This document shows, in pieces, positions 47,936-59,773 of a stretch of 64,000 nt of DNA (its first letter is position 1; every line of letters begins with the position of its first letter). Below the pieces are notes generated by a model, which was not told where the DNA came from, did no database searches, and saw only the letters and a list, made by a program, of their open reading frames with translations. This DNA is from Vanrija pseudolonga (lineage: Eukaryota; Basidiomycota; Tremellomycetes; Trichosporonales; Trichosporonaceae). The stretch is taken from assembly GCF_020906515.1 (NCBI RefSeq), contig NC_085851.1, positions 2,852,001-2,916,000 of the forward strand, written 5' to 3'. The position numbers were made by a program, and so were the translations under genes.

Positions 47936-48248
47936 TGTAGTGATGTTGTTGGAATGGAGGGTGTGAGTTGAGTTGAAAGAGGCAAAAGTCGGACAGAGAT
48001 GGGTCTTGCACGAGGAGTAGATGCTGGAAGGTTGGTTGCGCCTCGTCAGTGTGGACCCCGCACTGTCATAAGCGGTCGGTCCGACGAATCCACGCATCCA
48101 CGTGGTGGCCCATCGAACTATCTCTCCGCCGTTCAAATCGATCCTCTGGCGTCGAGCAATGTACACAAGTAAATGTTCACATCATGCATGGTACAGAAAG
48201 CAGGTTACACGGTTCACGTCTAGGCAACAATCTACTGTATAAGCATCC
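47936..48248. promoter_or_regulatory. Promoter region of SGT2
   Basis: About 310 bp between the SNF4 stop and the SGT2 start, both on the minus strand. It should hold the SGT2 promoter and SNF4 3' end. I see no TATA box, RNA gene or repeat. Confidence 0.45.
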
Positions 48249-49695
48249 TCAGCTGTCCTCCTCAATGGCCGACTCGGCCACCTCGTCAGGTGCTGGCATG
48301 TGCTGAGGAAGAACACCATCGTTCTGAAGAATCAGCCCAGGTGTTGCAAGATCAACCGTCGCCATTTCAATACTCACAATGAGGTGCCTCATAATGTCGC
48401 TCAAGCTGATCACGCCAACCAAGCGACCGGGCTGGGGGTCGTCGGCGCCAGCGACGACGACTAAGCGATGGACACGTCGAATCTTGATCAACGAGAACAC
48501 GGCGCCCAGCGAATCCTTGGGATGGCATGTTACAACGCCCGGGAAGTCCAGCGCACGCTGCTTAAGCGCCTGGGCAATCGTAAAGTCCAAGGACTGATAC
48601 GCGCCAAGCCGCACGAGGGTCTACGACATGTGTCAGGCGTGACAACCGGGAGATTGCGCCGCAACTCACAATAACGTCCACAGTCTCGTAAAGGTTGACC
48701 ACCTTTCCTTCATCATCAACAATGGGAACGGCACTGATTCCCAGCTCGGAGAACATGTGAACGACGTCAAAGACGGTGGTCTGAAGCGTAGCAGTCGCAA
48801 TGGGGTGGAACGGGTTCTCTGGAGTTGGGTCCTTGACGTAGGTTCCAATGCCCAGCTCTTGGACACCGGCTGTCAAGTACTGAGTGATATCACGACACTA
48901 AGATTATCAGCATGGTCTCCTGACACTTGCACTCACGTTCATGGCAATGAACTTGAGCACTCGGTACTGGGTCAAGACACTGATCACCACCTCACCGCCT
49001 GTCTGGGAGTCCTTGTCTATCAAGGGGAGACGACGGGCATGTGTCTGAATCAAGAACTTGCAGGCATCGATTAGGGGTTGGAGGGGATGAATGGAGAGCA
49101 GGGGTGGAGGGGGAACGTGCAGTTCGCGTTCAATGTCTGGTTGGTCAGCTCCTGTATACGAGAATCAGTGTACCTCTGAGGCTCTGCAGCCTGAACTGCT
49201 CCACATCGGCAGTTGCTCCTTCCCAACTCGAGGTATGGTAGTAGAACTGGATGAGATGAATGACATCTTGGACCGTGAACATGCCAGCAAAGGTCGCGCT
49301 GGTCGTGTTCCACAGAGGTGCAGACACGACACCTGATGGAGGTGAGCGCGGTCCTCGTGCAGTTTGGACGGCGGCGACTACTGACCGTAAAGTAACATGA
49401 CGTCGAGGGCCTTCTTGACCTTCAGTTGACTGTCCAGGACAATCAAACGAAAGCTGACAGGGAAGACGTCATATGATGAACGCTCTTTGAGGAACGCACG
49501 GAGTGCTTCCAGCGCCTCATGATGGGTAAGGGGCTTGGAGGGCACAACTGGGGGGTGCGTAGCTCGTGAAGGTCGTCGAACGACACCAGTACCCGATGCA
49601 GATTGAGAGGATCGGCGACCGGCCCGCGAAATGGAAGGGAGGCGAGTTGGGCCATCGCCGCCGGCCGGGGCCGCTGAGGATGACAGGCTGGACAT
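48249..49695 (-). CDS. SNF4: AMPK gamma subunit Snf4 (four CBS motifs)
   Basis: Nucleotide-sensing regulatory subunit of the SNF1/AMPK kinase, which controls growth on poor carbon sources. A Ser-rich N-terminus (MSSLSSSAAPAGGDG) precedes the CBS pairs. CBS1: RAFLKERSSYDVFPVSFRLI and FAGMFTVQDVIHLIQFYY. CBS2: LIDACKFLIQTHARRLPLID and ISVLTQYRVLKFIAMN. CBS3: TVFDVVHMFSELGISAVPIV then GKVVNLYETVDVI. CBS4: LGAVFSLIKIRRVHRLVVV and GRLVGVISLSDIMRHLI. The R-x2-x-P-x-x-D nucleotide-binding pattern (ARRLPLID) is visible in CBS2. Five introns. The gene has a 680 bp upstream region shared with the NDUFA8-like gene. Confidence 0.95.
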
Positions 49696-50377
49696 GATCT
49701 GGGAGATGGGTGGCCAAGGTCTGCCAAGTGACGACACTGGGCAAGGGCTTGAGGGTGGGTGGTGGTGTGGACGGAAAATAGAGTGCGGAATTGTGCCAAA
49801 AGGACGAAGAAGTGATGGTGAGACAAATGGAGGGGTTGTTGTTGTGATATGCAAAGCCAGCTGCTGCTTTGGTCGATGGGATTGAGAAAGAGAGTGTGGA
49901 TGGGGAGGAGGTGTGCCGGCCCAGAGTGTGATGACGATCACGGGCGCGGAGGTGCAACTGTGTGGTAGGCAGCCAGTGGGCCAGGGACAGTGCTGCCAGA
50001 CGCGTACAACCACAGCCGTTGCCCCTGGATCCCTCTTCCCCACTGCTGCCGCCACATCCCAATGGCTGTGGTGGGGCATATTTGGGTGAAATCGGTAATA
50101 TACCGGTATTACAAAGCCACGCGGCGCGGAGTCACCCGCAGTGGTGGTGGGTGCAGCAGCCTGGCTGCTGCAGGCTCCAGGCTGCAGGCTGCAGGCTGCT
50201 GCTGCACCACTGCTCGCTCACTCCGCCTGTCCTATCACTGACGTCTCGTCACAAACCAAGCATCTCGGACAGACGAGTCAACCCACAGCGTCCAAGTGTT
50301 GTGCGGCCAACACAAACACCACTCTCTCACCGTCATCTCTTGAACCTCCCCTCTACCCCCTCGTTCAGAGAGCAACA
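49696..50377. promoter_or_regulatory. Shared upstream region of SNF4 and the complex I gene
   Basis: About 680 bp between divergent starts. A CTGCAGGCT-type short repeat lies at about 50158-50212. An AATATACCGGTATT near-palindrome lies at about 50096-50109. Long frames on the minus strand running up to 50079 join SNF4's start in frame but are proline-rich promoter sequence. Confidence 0.5.
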
Positions 50378-51065
50378 ATGTCCAGCCACCGCGGCGCTGT
50401 CGTCAACGACAAGCCTTACTCGGACCCCAACCCGTTGCCGACCTCGGTCCCTCATGTCGACGAGCTCGGCGTCACCTCGGCCCCATTGAAGAGCGCCGCC
50501 TTCTTCATCGGCGACTACTGCAAGGAGGTCAACGGCAAGTCGACAGCGGATCAAATACGGCAACAAGGCTAACCATTGCTCCAGAGGACTTTATGCTCTG
50601 CAAGAACGAGAACCGCGACCCCGCCCACTGCCTCGCCGAGGGTCGCAAGGTGACCCGCTGCACCCAGGAAATGTGAGCCTACTCTCCGTCTTGGTCTCCA
50701 GCTGGTGGACATCGCTGACGCGGGACTACAGCATTGGCAAGATCAGGGAAACCTGCCTCGCCGAGTTCGACGCTCACTGGAAGTGTCTCGAGAAGAACAA
50801 CCAGGTGAGATTAGAGCGGCCAGCAGCACGTGCATGGTGTGCAAGTCTGACGCGTTCCGCAGTACTTCCAGGCGTGCAGGAAACCCGAGAAGGCTTTGAA
50901 CTCTTGCGTGTTCACCAAGCTGGTGAGTCGAGCTGATACTGTGTGTCCTGTACACTGTCACTGACGTTGTTGCAGAGCCTGAAGAAGACCATCCCAGGAT
51001 CCCCAGAAGGCCAGACCCAGGTCAACGAGAAGAAGTGGCCCATTTACACCACCGTGCAAAAGTAG
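50378..51065 (+). CDS. Complex I subunit NDUFA8 (twin CX9C protein)
   Basis: Accessory subunit of NADH:ubiquinone oxidoreductase in the mitochondrial intermembrane space, folded by the Mia40 disulfide relay. The N-terminus is MSSHRGAVVNDKPYSDPNPL, without a presequence, as is usual for CX9C proteins. It has four CX9C spacings: CKNENRDPAHC, CLAEGRKVTRC, CLAEFDAHWKC and CRKPEKALNSC, plus an upstream Cys in GDYCKEV. The pattern matches NDUFA8. Exon 1 (50378-50534) is followed by an intron at 50535-50584 that begins GCAAGT, not GT; only this GC-AG junction keeps the frame into EDFMLC. Three or four further introns. Convergent with CBC2, 64 bp apart. Confidence 0.9.
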
Positions 51066-51129
51066 AGAATAGGCATTATGCACAATGATACTGCAGAGAC
51101 TGTGTGCGTCATGCTCTACAAACAACCAC

Positions 51130-51974
51130 CTACTCATCGTCACGTTCGCTACGGAACCTCTTGCCCTCGTCCCCGTCTCGGCGCTCATACTCCTCGCTGC
51201 GGGCACGCTTGCTCCGCTCGGCGGCTTCTCCAGTGGGCACATCGGCGCCGGCCTGGCCAAGGCCGCCGATAGCAGCATACGTGTCGAACTGAACCTGCTG
51301 GCGAAGGCGGTCCTGCTCCTGCTGTCGTCGCTCCATCTCGAGACGCTGGTGTCCCCAGCCGCCGCGTCCGCTGTCGTATTCTTGCCTGAACTCGTCGCGA
51401 ACCTGTCCACCACTCTTGCCTCGTCCAAACTGACGTCCCTCCTTGTACCCAGGGTCGAGGTCACAGCGGATGATCCTCTCGTCCAACTTGGTGCCCGAGA
51501 TGTATCGCAGTGACGCAACGGCCTCTGAGTGGAGGTAGTACTCCACAAAGGCAAATCCACAAGGGGTTCTATCGTCAGCTTTCGTCTCTGGGGCAGGCCT
51601 ACTTGTTATGGCGATCGAGACCCATGATGATCCTGTGCGGTTAGCTTGGGTACGCAGTCCACTTGCATACCTCTTGATGCCACCACCTTCTTCGGGAGAT
51701 GCACATCCCGAGAACACTGTAAATGTATTAGAAAACTGAGACAAACGTAAATCCCGCATAGACGCACGCTCGTAGATCTGGGCTTCTGTGGTGTAGAAGC
51801 TCAAGTTGCCGACATAGAGCGTGGTGGAGGAAGACAGGAGGCGCCTCTCAGTCTCGCGGTCGAGCTGCTTTGGGTCAGCGTGTGTTGGCTTGTATTGCAC
51901 GCGGCGCTACAGACCTCTGATTGACTGTCCTTGTAACTTGATGGGAGGTCTAGGGGTGCTACGACGTGGGACAT
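51130..51974 (-). CDS. CBC2: Nuclear cap-binding complex small subunit (Cbp20)
   Basis: Binds the m7G cap of nuclear transcripts with Cbp80 and guides splicing, export and decay. Start [20 protein letters not shown]; Tyr in SSYKD and Tyr in [10 protein letters not shown] correspond to the two residues that stack the cap in human CBP20. RNP2 is [12 protein letters not shown] and RNP1 is [10 protein letters not shown]. After the RRM comes [20 protein letters not shown], the conserved tail that closes over the cap, then an Arg/Gln/Glu-rich low-complexity end ([20 protein letters not shown]). Four short introns, one inside the RRM. Divergent from UFD2 with 253 bp between the starts. Confidence 0.95.
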
Positions 51975-52227
51975 TGTGGATAGGGGAGGAGTCAAGCACC
52001 GACTGTCAATGACGACCGCTGATAGACTTTGTTGATGAGGACGGAAATGGGAGGCAACTTGATTGATCGACCGTGGGAAAGTGAATGACCCAACGATGAC
52101 GAGCGCTTTGGATGATGCCGGAGTCAGCACACGGCGCGGCCAGTTGCCCAGCCAGGTCGCACTCTTGTTGCGACGATCATTCAAAGCATTCTCCCTCCTT
52201 CTCTTTTCTTTTCTCAACCTTCACATC

Positions 52228-55200
52228 ATGTCAGGCAATGACCCCAACCTCAGCGAGGCGGAAAAGGTAAGAACATCCAGCATGGGGTTTATCACGGAGC
52301 GGGAACTGACACCCTTGCCCTCAGATGCGCCTCAAGCGTCTTGCTCGTCTCGGTGCCCCAGCCCAGACTCAGCCGCAGCCTCAGGCGACAGACGCGCCGT
52401 CGACGTCGCAAGAGAGCCGCGAAGCCCACCAGCCTCCCTCTGCGTCGTCGCGCTTGCTCTCTTTGAACACCTCGTCTTCCTCGCAACCGTCTCCTTCGGC
52501 CGCGCCTCCTCCCAAGCCGCCTGTGGCGAAGCCTGCAACACCCCCCGTCAAGCCTACCCCACCTCCTTCCGCGCCACCTGTCAAGCGCCGCTTCCAGGCT
52601 TCTTCTTCTCCTGCTCCGAGTGCTCCACCCCGCACAGCCCCGGCTAGCAACCTTGTCGCTCCTACACTGAGCTACGACGCTTGGGAGGCTCGCACCGTCA
52701 GAAATGTCTTCTCCGTTACGCTCAAGGTATGTGCTACTGGGTGCAAGTGTGTTCCAGCCCTGACGACGATACCAGAGATCCGAGGCCGAAGCCAGTAACT
52801 GGAAGTTGTGCTGGCTGAAGGACCTCGAAGGCGAGATTAAGGAAGAGAATCCAGGTGAGCCAAATGACACTCGCAGCACGACGCTGACGGCGAAGGGAAC
52901 CCAGCTGCTCTCAATGTAAACTTGGCACTCCGCGATAGGCTTCTCATTGCGAGGCTGTCCCTCGATCCCTCTACAATGGCCACATCGTAGGTTGCCTTCC
53001 GCTGATGACGTCCTAACCCCAACAGGGATGATCCCGACCAGCTCACGGTTCTGGCGGGACTGCCGCAGGACGAGACCGTTTTTGAGTACCTCACAGGGGC
53101 CTGGAAGCGCCTTTACACCGCCAACCGAGAGTTCAACAGACTTCAGTATAGCAAGGAGGAGAAGGCGAAATGGGTCGCCGCGTTTGATGAGCTTAAGCGG
53201 CTTATCATCTCCTACAGCGGAATGACACTGGAGGACCCTACCATGTTCCCGCAGCCCCCGAGGTGAGTTGACGGGGGTTATCGAAAGGATCAAGAATTGA
53301 CCCGCTGTACAGTCGTCCTGTGGGACCTGCAGAGTTCCTTCCTCTTCTTCTCGGCGTCACTGCGCCGTCGTCCGGCAACAGTGACCCGCTGTCGTCGTCG
53401 ACAGTAGTAGCTCAGAGCAAGGGTGCACTTGCTCAGTCAGACTTGGTGCCATTCCTCAACGACCTGGCTGCCGGCTTTGCGGACGGATCAATGGCTGATG
53501 TCATCACGCCAACCTTGAGCCTGTTCTTCCAAGAGTGGTTCAAAATCACCCCTACGCCGGACCTTCTCGGCAATGACTGGCGAAACTACCTTGGAGCGGT
53601 TTCCCTACTCGTGCAGGTCAAGCCAATTGCAGCTCTTGTGCGTACAGTAGTCGGGCGGCTTTTGTGGTGGCTGACAAAGCTGGACAGTTGCCCTCACTCC
53701 CAGTCTGGGTGGCTCCTTCTGTCACGGCCGCAAAGGTCGAGTGGCAGTCCCTTCTCGGTCCTCTGACGAGGCTGAGCGTCTTCCCTCGCGAGTTTGTGAG
53801 TTGCAGATGGTAGAAAAAATGTTGACCATGCGCAGCCAGAGATCTGGAAGGAGTACTTCTCAAACCCTACAGACCGGCAGACGGCCGACATCGATGCAAA
53901 CAAGGCGAACCTCCGCCACAGTCTCGAGTATCTTCAAACTTCTCTGTTTTCCATCTACAACAGTATCATCCGCGCCTCCCCAGAGTCACGAGAAGGAGCT
54001 CTCGACTTCTTTGCTTTGATCGTGAAGCTCAATGCCAAACGCCAAGGCATGCAGGTGAGTTGGCGTACCCGCGACGCGTATCGTAGGCTAACCATTTCAG
54101 GTCGATCATCGTTCGGTTTCTTCAGATGGCTTCATGACCAACCTGCAGGCCGTACTACTGAAGCTGTTTGAGCCGGTCATGGACATTCAATTCTCCAAGG
54201 TGAGGCCACCGGTACCCACGTACCGCATGCTAAGCTGTTCAGATCGACAAGGTCGACCCAGAGTATTACCGCCACAGCAAGAGAATTGACATCACGGACG
54301 AGACCAAGATCAAAGCGACAAAAGAAGAGGCAGACGAGTTCTATGGTGCCGCCATGGATCTTGACTCGAAGCCGAACTTCATTTCAGACCTCTTCTTCCT
54401 CTTGAACGCTGTTCACCACCTCGGGTTGGGCAAAACAGTTGCGACCAGGGTCAAGGCTGAACGCAACATCTCTGATATGGAGAAGGACCTCAAACACCTC
54501 GAGTCGAAACGGGAGGAGTGGGCAGGAGTGAGTTGTCAATCACTGTCATAGCTAATCGCGCCAGAACCCGGCGATGCAAGCTCAAGGAGAAGCCCAAATC
54601 GCAAAGGTGAAGAGCGACATCGCGACTCTCCATGCGTCACTGCATGCCTACGACACCCAGCTTCTGGATCCCAGGTTGACGCGCTTGAATGTCACCTATT
54701 GTGGATTCCTCATGACTTGGCTCTTGCGAATGGCGGACCCGAAGCATCAGCACCCTCAGGTTCCCATTGCGTAAGTGTCAACAACAATTCAGTTCTCAGC
54801 TTGATTTATCTAATCCACATCTCAGCCTCCCTCTTCCAGCTGAAGTCCCTCTCCAGTTCCGCATGTTGCCGGAGTACCTCTTCGACAACGTTGTCGAGTA
54901 CTACGACTTCCTTGCTCAGTATGTGTTGGGCTAGATCAAACAAACTAACATTCAGCCATGACCCCGACGCGCTCGACAATGCCGACAAGGACATCCTCAT
55001 CACCTTTGTCCTCACCTTCCTTGCGCCCGGTTACGTGAACAACCCATTCTTGAAGGCGAAGATGGTATCAGTGCGTTGTGGTTCAGCGTGATTGCGACCT
55101 CTGACCGTTCAGATTCTGTCCAACGGACTGTATCCAGCCGGCTACCATAGGCGTGGACCCATGTTCGATCGCCTGAGTGTTCACCCGGTGTCGATTCAGT

Positions 55201-56613
55201 ATCTCATGCCGGCGCTGATCCGTTTCTTCATCGGTGAGCTGACATGGCTATGGTTCAAACTGACAGGGAAGATGTCGAGATGACTGGAGGTCACACACAA
55301 TTCTGGGGTACGTACATGTCGTCTGTTGCTATTCGCACGCTTACACATATTAGACAAGTTCTCCTTCAGGTAACGTCCCGTGCTGCCTACTCAGACACTG
55401 ACCTGTGCTAGGCGCGATATCAGCCACATCATCAAGGCCATGTGGTCCAACCCCTTGCACCGCGAAGCATTTGTGAAAGCCAGACAGTGAGTGTCAGCAG
55501 GCACGGAAAGCAAGTCTCACCATCCGCAGCGACGACTTCGACATGTTCATCAAGTTTGTTAACATGCTGATGAGCGACACGACCTTCCATCTGGAAGAAT
55601 CTCTCACCAACCTCACCAAGATCAACTCCCTTCGTGCCCAAAAAGCCGATGAAGCGTCTTGGTCAAGATTGGAGGAGGCGGAGCGCAACGACCTGGACAG
55701 CCAGTTGAGGCAGGCCGAGTCTTCCGCCCCATTCCACACCCAGGAGGGGCGCAACTGTGTAGAACTGATTCGGGACTTCACCGACACCACGAAAGAGCCC
55801 TTCCTCGTCGGAGAGATTGTGGATCGCCTGGCAGCAGTACGTCTTGAGCCTTTCCTCCCATGTGGAGTTTCGCTGATGAGAGCAGTCTCTTGACGAGAAC
55901 CTTGTCAATCTTGTTGGCCCGAAGATGCAGGACCTCAAGGTGGCGGATCCGGACCGTTTCTCCTTCAAGCCGAAACCCCTCCTTGCCGCAATTGCCCAGA
56001 TCTACCTCAACCTTGGGCATGAGGCCGACTTCATTCGCGCTGTTGCAAACGATCAACGTAGCTACACACCTGAACTATTCGAACGTTTCGCTCGTGTGCT
56101 CAAGAATCGTGCAATCATGACAGCTGCCGAGGTCGACGCCATAGTGAGCTTCTCCAACCGGGTGAAGGACGCCAAGGCGACTATCGAGATTGAAGACGAG
56201 CGAGAGATTCCAGACGAGTTCCTAGGTGAGTTTTGCATCTGCATCGAACTGCTCCTTGGCTAACAGTTCTCAGACCCTCTACTGGCTACATGTGAGTTTG
56301 CCTCGTGACCACCCTTTGGATGTCAAGTTGGCTGACTAGCTCTCAGTGATGAAGGACCCAGTGATCCTCCCCGTATCACGCGTAACTGTGGATCGCAGCA
56401 CCATCCGCGCCGTCCTCCTCTCCAAGGATCTGGACCCGTTCAACAATGTCCCGTGAGTACAACCTGAGGGACCACGTCTCAATTTCTAACTCATGTGGCA
56501 GACTCAAGTATGAGGACGTCATTCCCGACGTCGAGTTGAAGGCCAAGATTGACGCTTGGATTGCTGAAGGCAGTGTCCCGGCCCAGGGCAGCGCGATGGA
56601 TGTGGACGCATGA
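52228..56613 (+). CDS. UFD2: U-box ubiquitin chain elongation factor E4
   Basis: Extends ubiquitin chains on substrates with Cdc48, in the ubiquitin-fusion-degradation and ER-associated degradation routes. The N-terminal exons have [13 protein letters not shown], a long Pro/Ser linker, and [20 protein letters not shown]. The large helical core shows [37 protein letters not shown] and LIFDAFDGALL-like repeats through [20 protein letters not shown]. The C-terminal U-box has [40 protein letters not shown] and LKAKIDAWI, ending MDVDA at 56611-56613. No zinc-binding Cys/His are present, as expected for a U-box. Around seventeen introns, some of 35-45 nt. Length near 1,070 aa, in line with the family. 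Confidence 0.95.
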
Positions 56614-58528
56614 GAGGGCAACAATTGAAATGAGGAAGATGACTCCTGCCGATGGAGAGGCCCATCGGCGGTTGTAACTACAATGCATGGCCGTCCGCCG
56701 AGTTTATTAAGCAAGAAAGTCATCAACCCAAGTCATCATCTGTTATCATTTATTACGTGCATTATTACGGCCCAGGCACGGCTTGCATTTCCTTGACACG
56801 ACCCCTCAGCAACTAATCGCAAGAATAGCACCGGCGACCCGACAATGTGACCAAAGCAGCCTAGCCTGCTGTGCATTGTACGATTATAGCTGGGCAGTAA
56901 TGCAAGTGACCACGATGAGATCCAAAGGAGGAACGAGGCCCTCGTTGCGGTGAGCGGCGTAGCTTTCTCGGCTGCGACATGGCTGCGGTGGCACCCAGAA
57001 AGTCACGCATAAATTGATAGCTGTGCATGCAAGTGGACTTTTGTAATACGACAATGTTGTGGGCAGTGGACGCCGCCGCAGCTTAGGTCGAGGAGCGCGT
57101 TGCGAAGGCCAACAATCCCCGGCGGGTGTGAGGGGCATGAGCATGAGGGGCCAAGGGGTGGCGGGCGGGACCAGGGAAAATTACCGTGTCGAGAGCCGAG
57201 ACTCTGGCCAGGATTGATTTCGAGCCTGAGTGATGCCCGGGACATGCGGAGGCTCCGAGGGCGAGTGCTCCTGCCTGCCTGCGGCTGCCTGCACCCAACA
57301 AGCGGCGTACGCACTGGCCTCCTCCATCAAGGGGCCACAGTTGCATCGTCGCCCCAGTGCCGCCGACATGCCTCGATGCCTCCAACTGGGATGCCAACCT
57401 GCCTGTCCCACTGCACAGGTCCCTCATCACTAGGCAAGCCTCCTTGCCTCAAACGCAGGTTAGCCACTCAGCCTATGCTGGTTGCCGCGTTCACATACGG
57501 AAATCAACAGCCGCCGTGACAAACCACCCAGCCAAACCCGCATCATGGCCGACTGTTTGTTGAGCTGATGGATGTTAGCGCCAACGAGAATACGTAATGC
57601 TCTTGTGCTGGGAGTCGCGGTCCAGTACTGCATTCCCTGGGCTACAAGGTCTGGCCCGCGCTGCCGGGTTTCCTCCGAACTGTGCACACCAAAGGGTAAC
57701 ATCCGGTGGTGGTGGTGGTGGTTATGTAGTGCAAGATCGTCCGACCTCTAGGCTGTGGTTGCCGCCCCTCTTGTTGGACACGCAGGGTACACGGAGGGAG
57801 GGAGACAGGGCAGCGGGCGGTTCGGGTCAAAGCCAAAGGGCCAGGCCCAGAGCGCCTCCTCCGCGCGCCTCCCCCCCTTGGCTGGCTGCCGCGCTGCGCC
57901 GCGCGCTGCGGGAGGCTACAGCGGTCACTCGTTTGCGCTCCCAAGAGGCACCGCAAAAAGGTACGTACCCACCCACCACCACGGATGGCAGCGCAACCAA
58001 CATTGGAGCGCATGGTAGATTGGCATGCGACGGCTGTCCCTCACCGCCCGGGCTGCCGTACACACCTACGCAGTGCACGCAGCCGCGGTACGTATTGTTT
58101 GGCGTTGTGCATGGAGAGGCAGAGCGGGCTAGAGAGACGGAGAGAGAGTTCATGAGCCCTGTTTGTGGGTCAAGGCAAACGACTCCCAAAAGGAAAATCC
58201 AAGGGTCCAGCTGGAGTCGCGGCACAGCCAAGGTAATAACACCTAGCAGTGGTTTGGGTTTGGATCGAAGGAGCGACCCGACCAAGAGATCCGTCTTCGC
58301 TCAGTTGTCGGTGCCAACTCGTTCTTCGTTGCTTTGAGCTTTGTTCGTTTTTATCGTTTATCCTTATTGTTCATCTCTTTCTACACACACCTCCCAGTAC
58401 ACACCTCTATCACTCGGTCGCATCACGCTCTCCCAACTAGAGCCGTGTTGCCTTACTTGGCATTCTAATCTCGTTTAGTCGTCACCACCACCTTCCCCTC
58501 CATCGACGTCGCCTGGCCGACGGCAGCC
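56614..58528. other. Long gene-free region
   Basis: About 1.9 kb with no gene I can support. It is GC-rich, with GGT repeats at 57702-57722. A pyrimidine-rich stretch from about 58330 to 58500 looks like the leader of the secreted-protein gene. Open frames such as 57597-58337 are Arg/Pro-rich with no third-position bias and overlap equal frames on the other strand. A long regulated promoter or a non-coding transcript is possible. Confidence 0.5.
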
Positions 58529-59727
58529 ATGCGCCTGTCGCTATGGGGACTAGCTTTCATCGTCGCCAGTGTCGGATCGGCAACGGAGCGGCATCACCAC
58601 TCACACTCTCGCCCTCGCGGTCTTCCGCCTGAGCGACTGGCGCCATCGCCCATCCCCCGTCACCGACCACGCCAGGGATCCGGCGCTTCATTGGATGTTG
58701 AGACCTCGGCGACTGGTTCAGTCGAGCCTTCAACGTCCACCGAGAAGGGCATCATCACATTCTCGCCATCATCATCGGCTTCAGGTGATGGCGGCTCTCC
58801 AGACTCTGGGTCAGCAGTAGTCAGCTCGTCGGCGCCGACCTCGTCATCAACGGCGACGCGTGCAGACATTCCTCCTCCACAACCACCAACCCCTATTCCG
58901 ACCTCGGCACCCCAGCCAGTTCCAACCCCCCTGGACGCACTCTCTTACTCCTTGTCCCAATCGTGCCTTCAATATGTCGGCACTTTGATCGCCCCGTCAT
59001 CCAAGTTCATGACGTGCCTTCCTTTCTCTCTTCTCTTGTCCACTTCGTCGGCGTACAAGAATCAAGTGTCGGCCGCTACACGGTCCGGCAACTGGACCTT
59101 TCTCAACGAGCTCATCGCCTATACCAATTCGCCCCAGCCATCACCTGCTAGCTGTGACCAAACATTCAAATCGATCCTGACCGCGTTTGCCGACAAGGCA
59201 AACTGCGGCGGTGATCTAGGCGGTGGTCTGGCTGTGGCCAAGCAGGCTCAGAGCGGAATCGGCAACTACGCCGTGATGCGTACGGCGTCGGGTCTCGTCA
59301 ATCCAAACACTGGTGTCTACTGTTACCTCGAAGCTCTGGCCAACGTGAAGCCAGACGACATGTACCTCTGGATGCTGCCTTCAGGAAATATGTGAGTGGG
59401 CTTGCGCACATGGCGGCTTGGCATTTGTGACTGAATGCCGCGGTTGTTTCGTGGCTGACACACGCGTGCAGAATCCCGACTACTTCCACTCCTACTTGTT
59501 CTCCCTGTTCTGGCCTCCTCATGAATCACTTTGCCGCCTGGACCGCCAACACCACCTCCTTGAACAGCACCATCGTCGCCTCGGCCGTCGCCACCATCAA
59601 CGGTAAATGCGGCTCCTCATTCATTTCAACAACCCCAGTCGTCTCGTCCGCCCATTCCCGGAGTCGTCATGATGGACTCTGTCTCGCATTCCTGTCATTG
59701 CTCATTGGGGCTCTCTTGCATTTTTAG
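58529..59727 (+). CDS. Secreted GPI-anchor-type protein, DUF7729-like
   Basis: Probable cell-surface protein. MRLSLWGLAFIVASVGSA is a clear signal peptide. A His/Arg/Pro stretch and a long Ser/Thr/Pro region (O-glycosylation type) reach about residue 130. The conserved domain follows: QSCLQYVGTLIAPSSKF-like, MTCLPFSLLLSTSSAYKNQV, CDQTFKSILTAFADKANCGG, GIGNYAVMRTASGLVNPNTG and YCYLEALANVKPDDMYLWML. These match my memory of the basidiomycete DUF7729 family. Exon 1 ends at about 59391; exon 2 begins after the acceptor at about 59471 with IPTTSTPTCSPCSGLLMNHF. The C-terminus, LCLAFLSLLIGALLHF after a Ser-rich spacer, is a GPI-attachment signal. It is convergent with the PIG-U gene, 46 bp apart. 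Confidence 0.82.
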
Positions 59728-59773
59728 ACGACCTTAGTAGTCAACTCTATGTGATTTATTGTATATTGCTTGA

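Noticed and set aside
57597-58337. 246-residue frame in the long gene-free region
   Set aside because: Arg/Pro-rich translation of GC-rich DNA, matched by an equal frame on the other strand; no introns or motifs.
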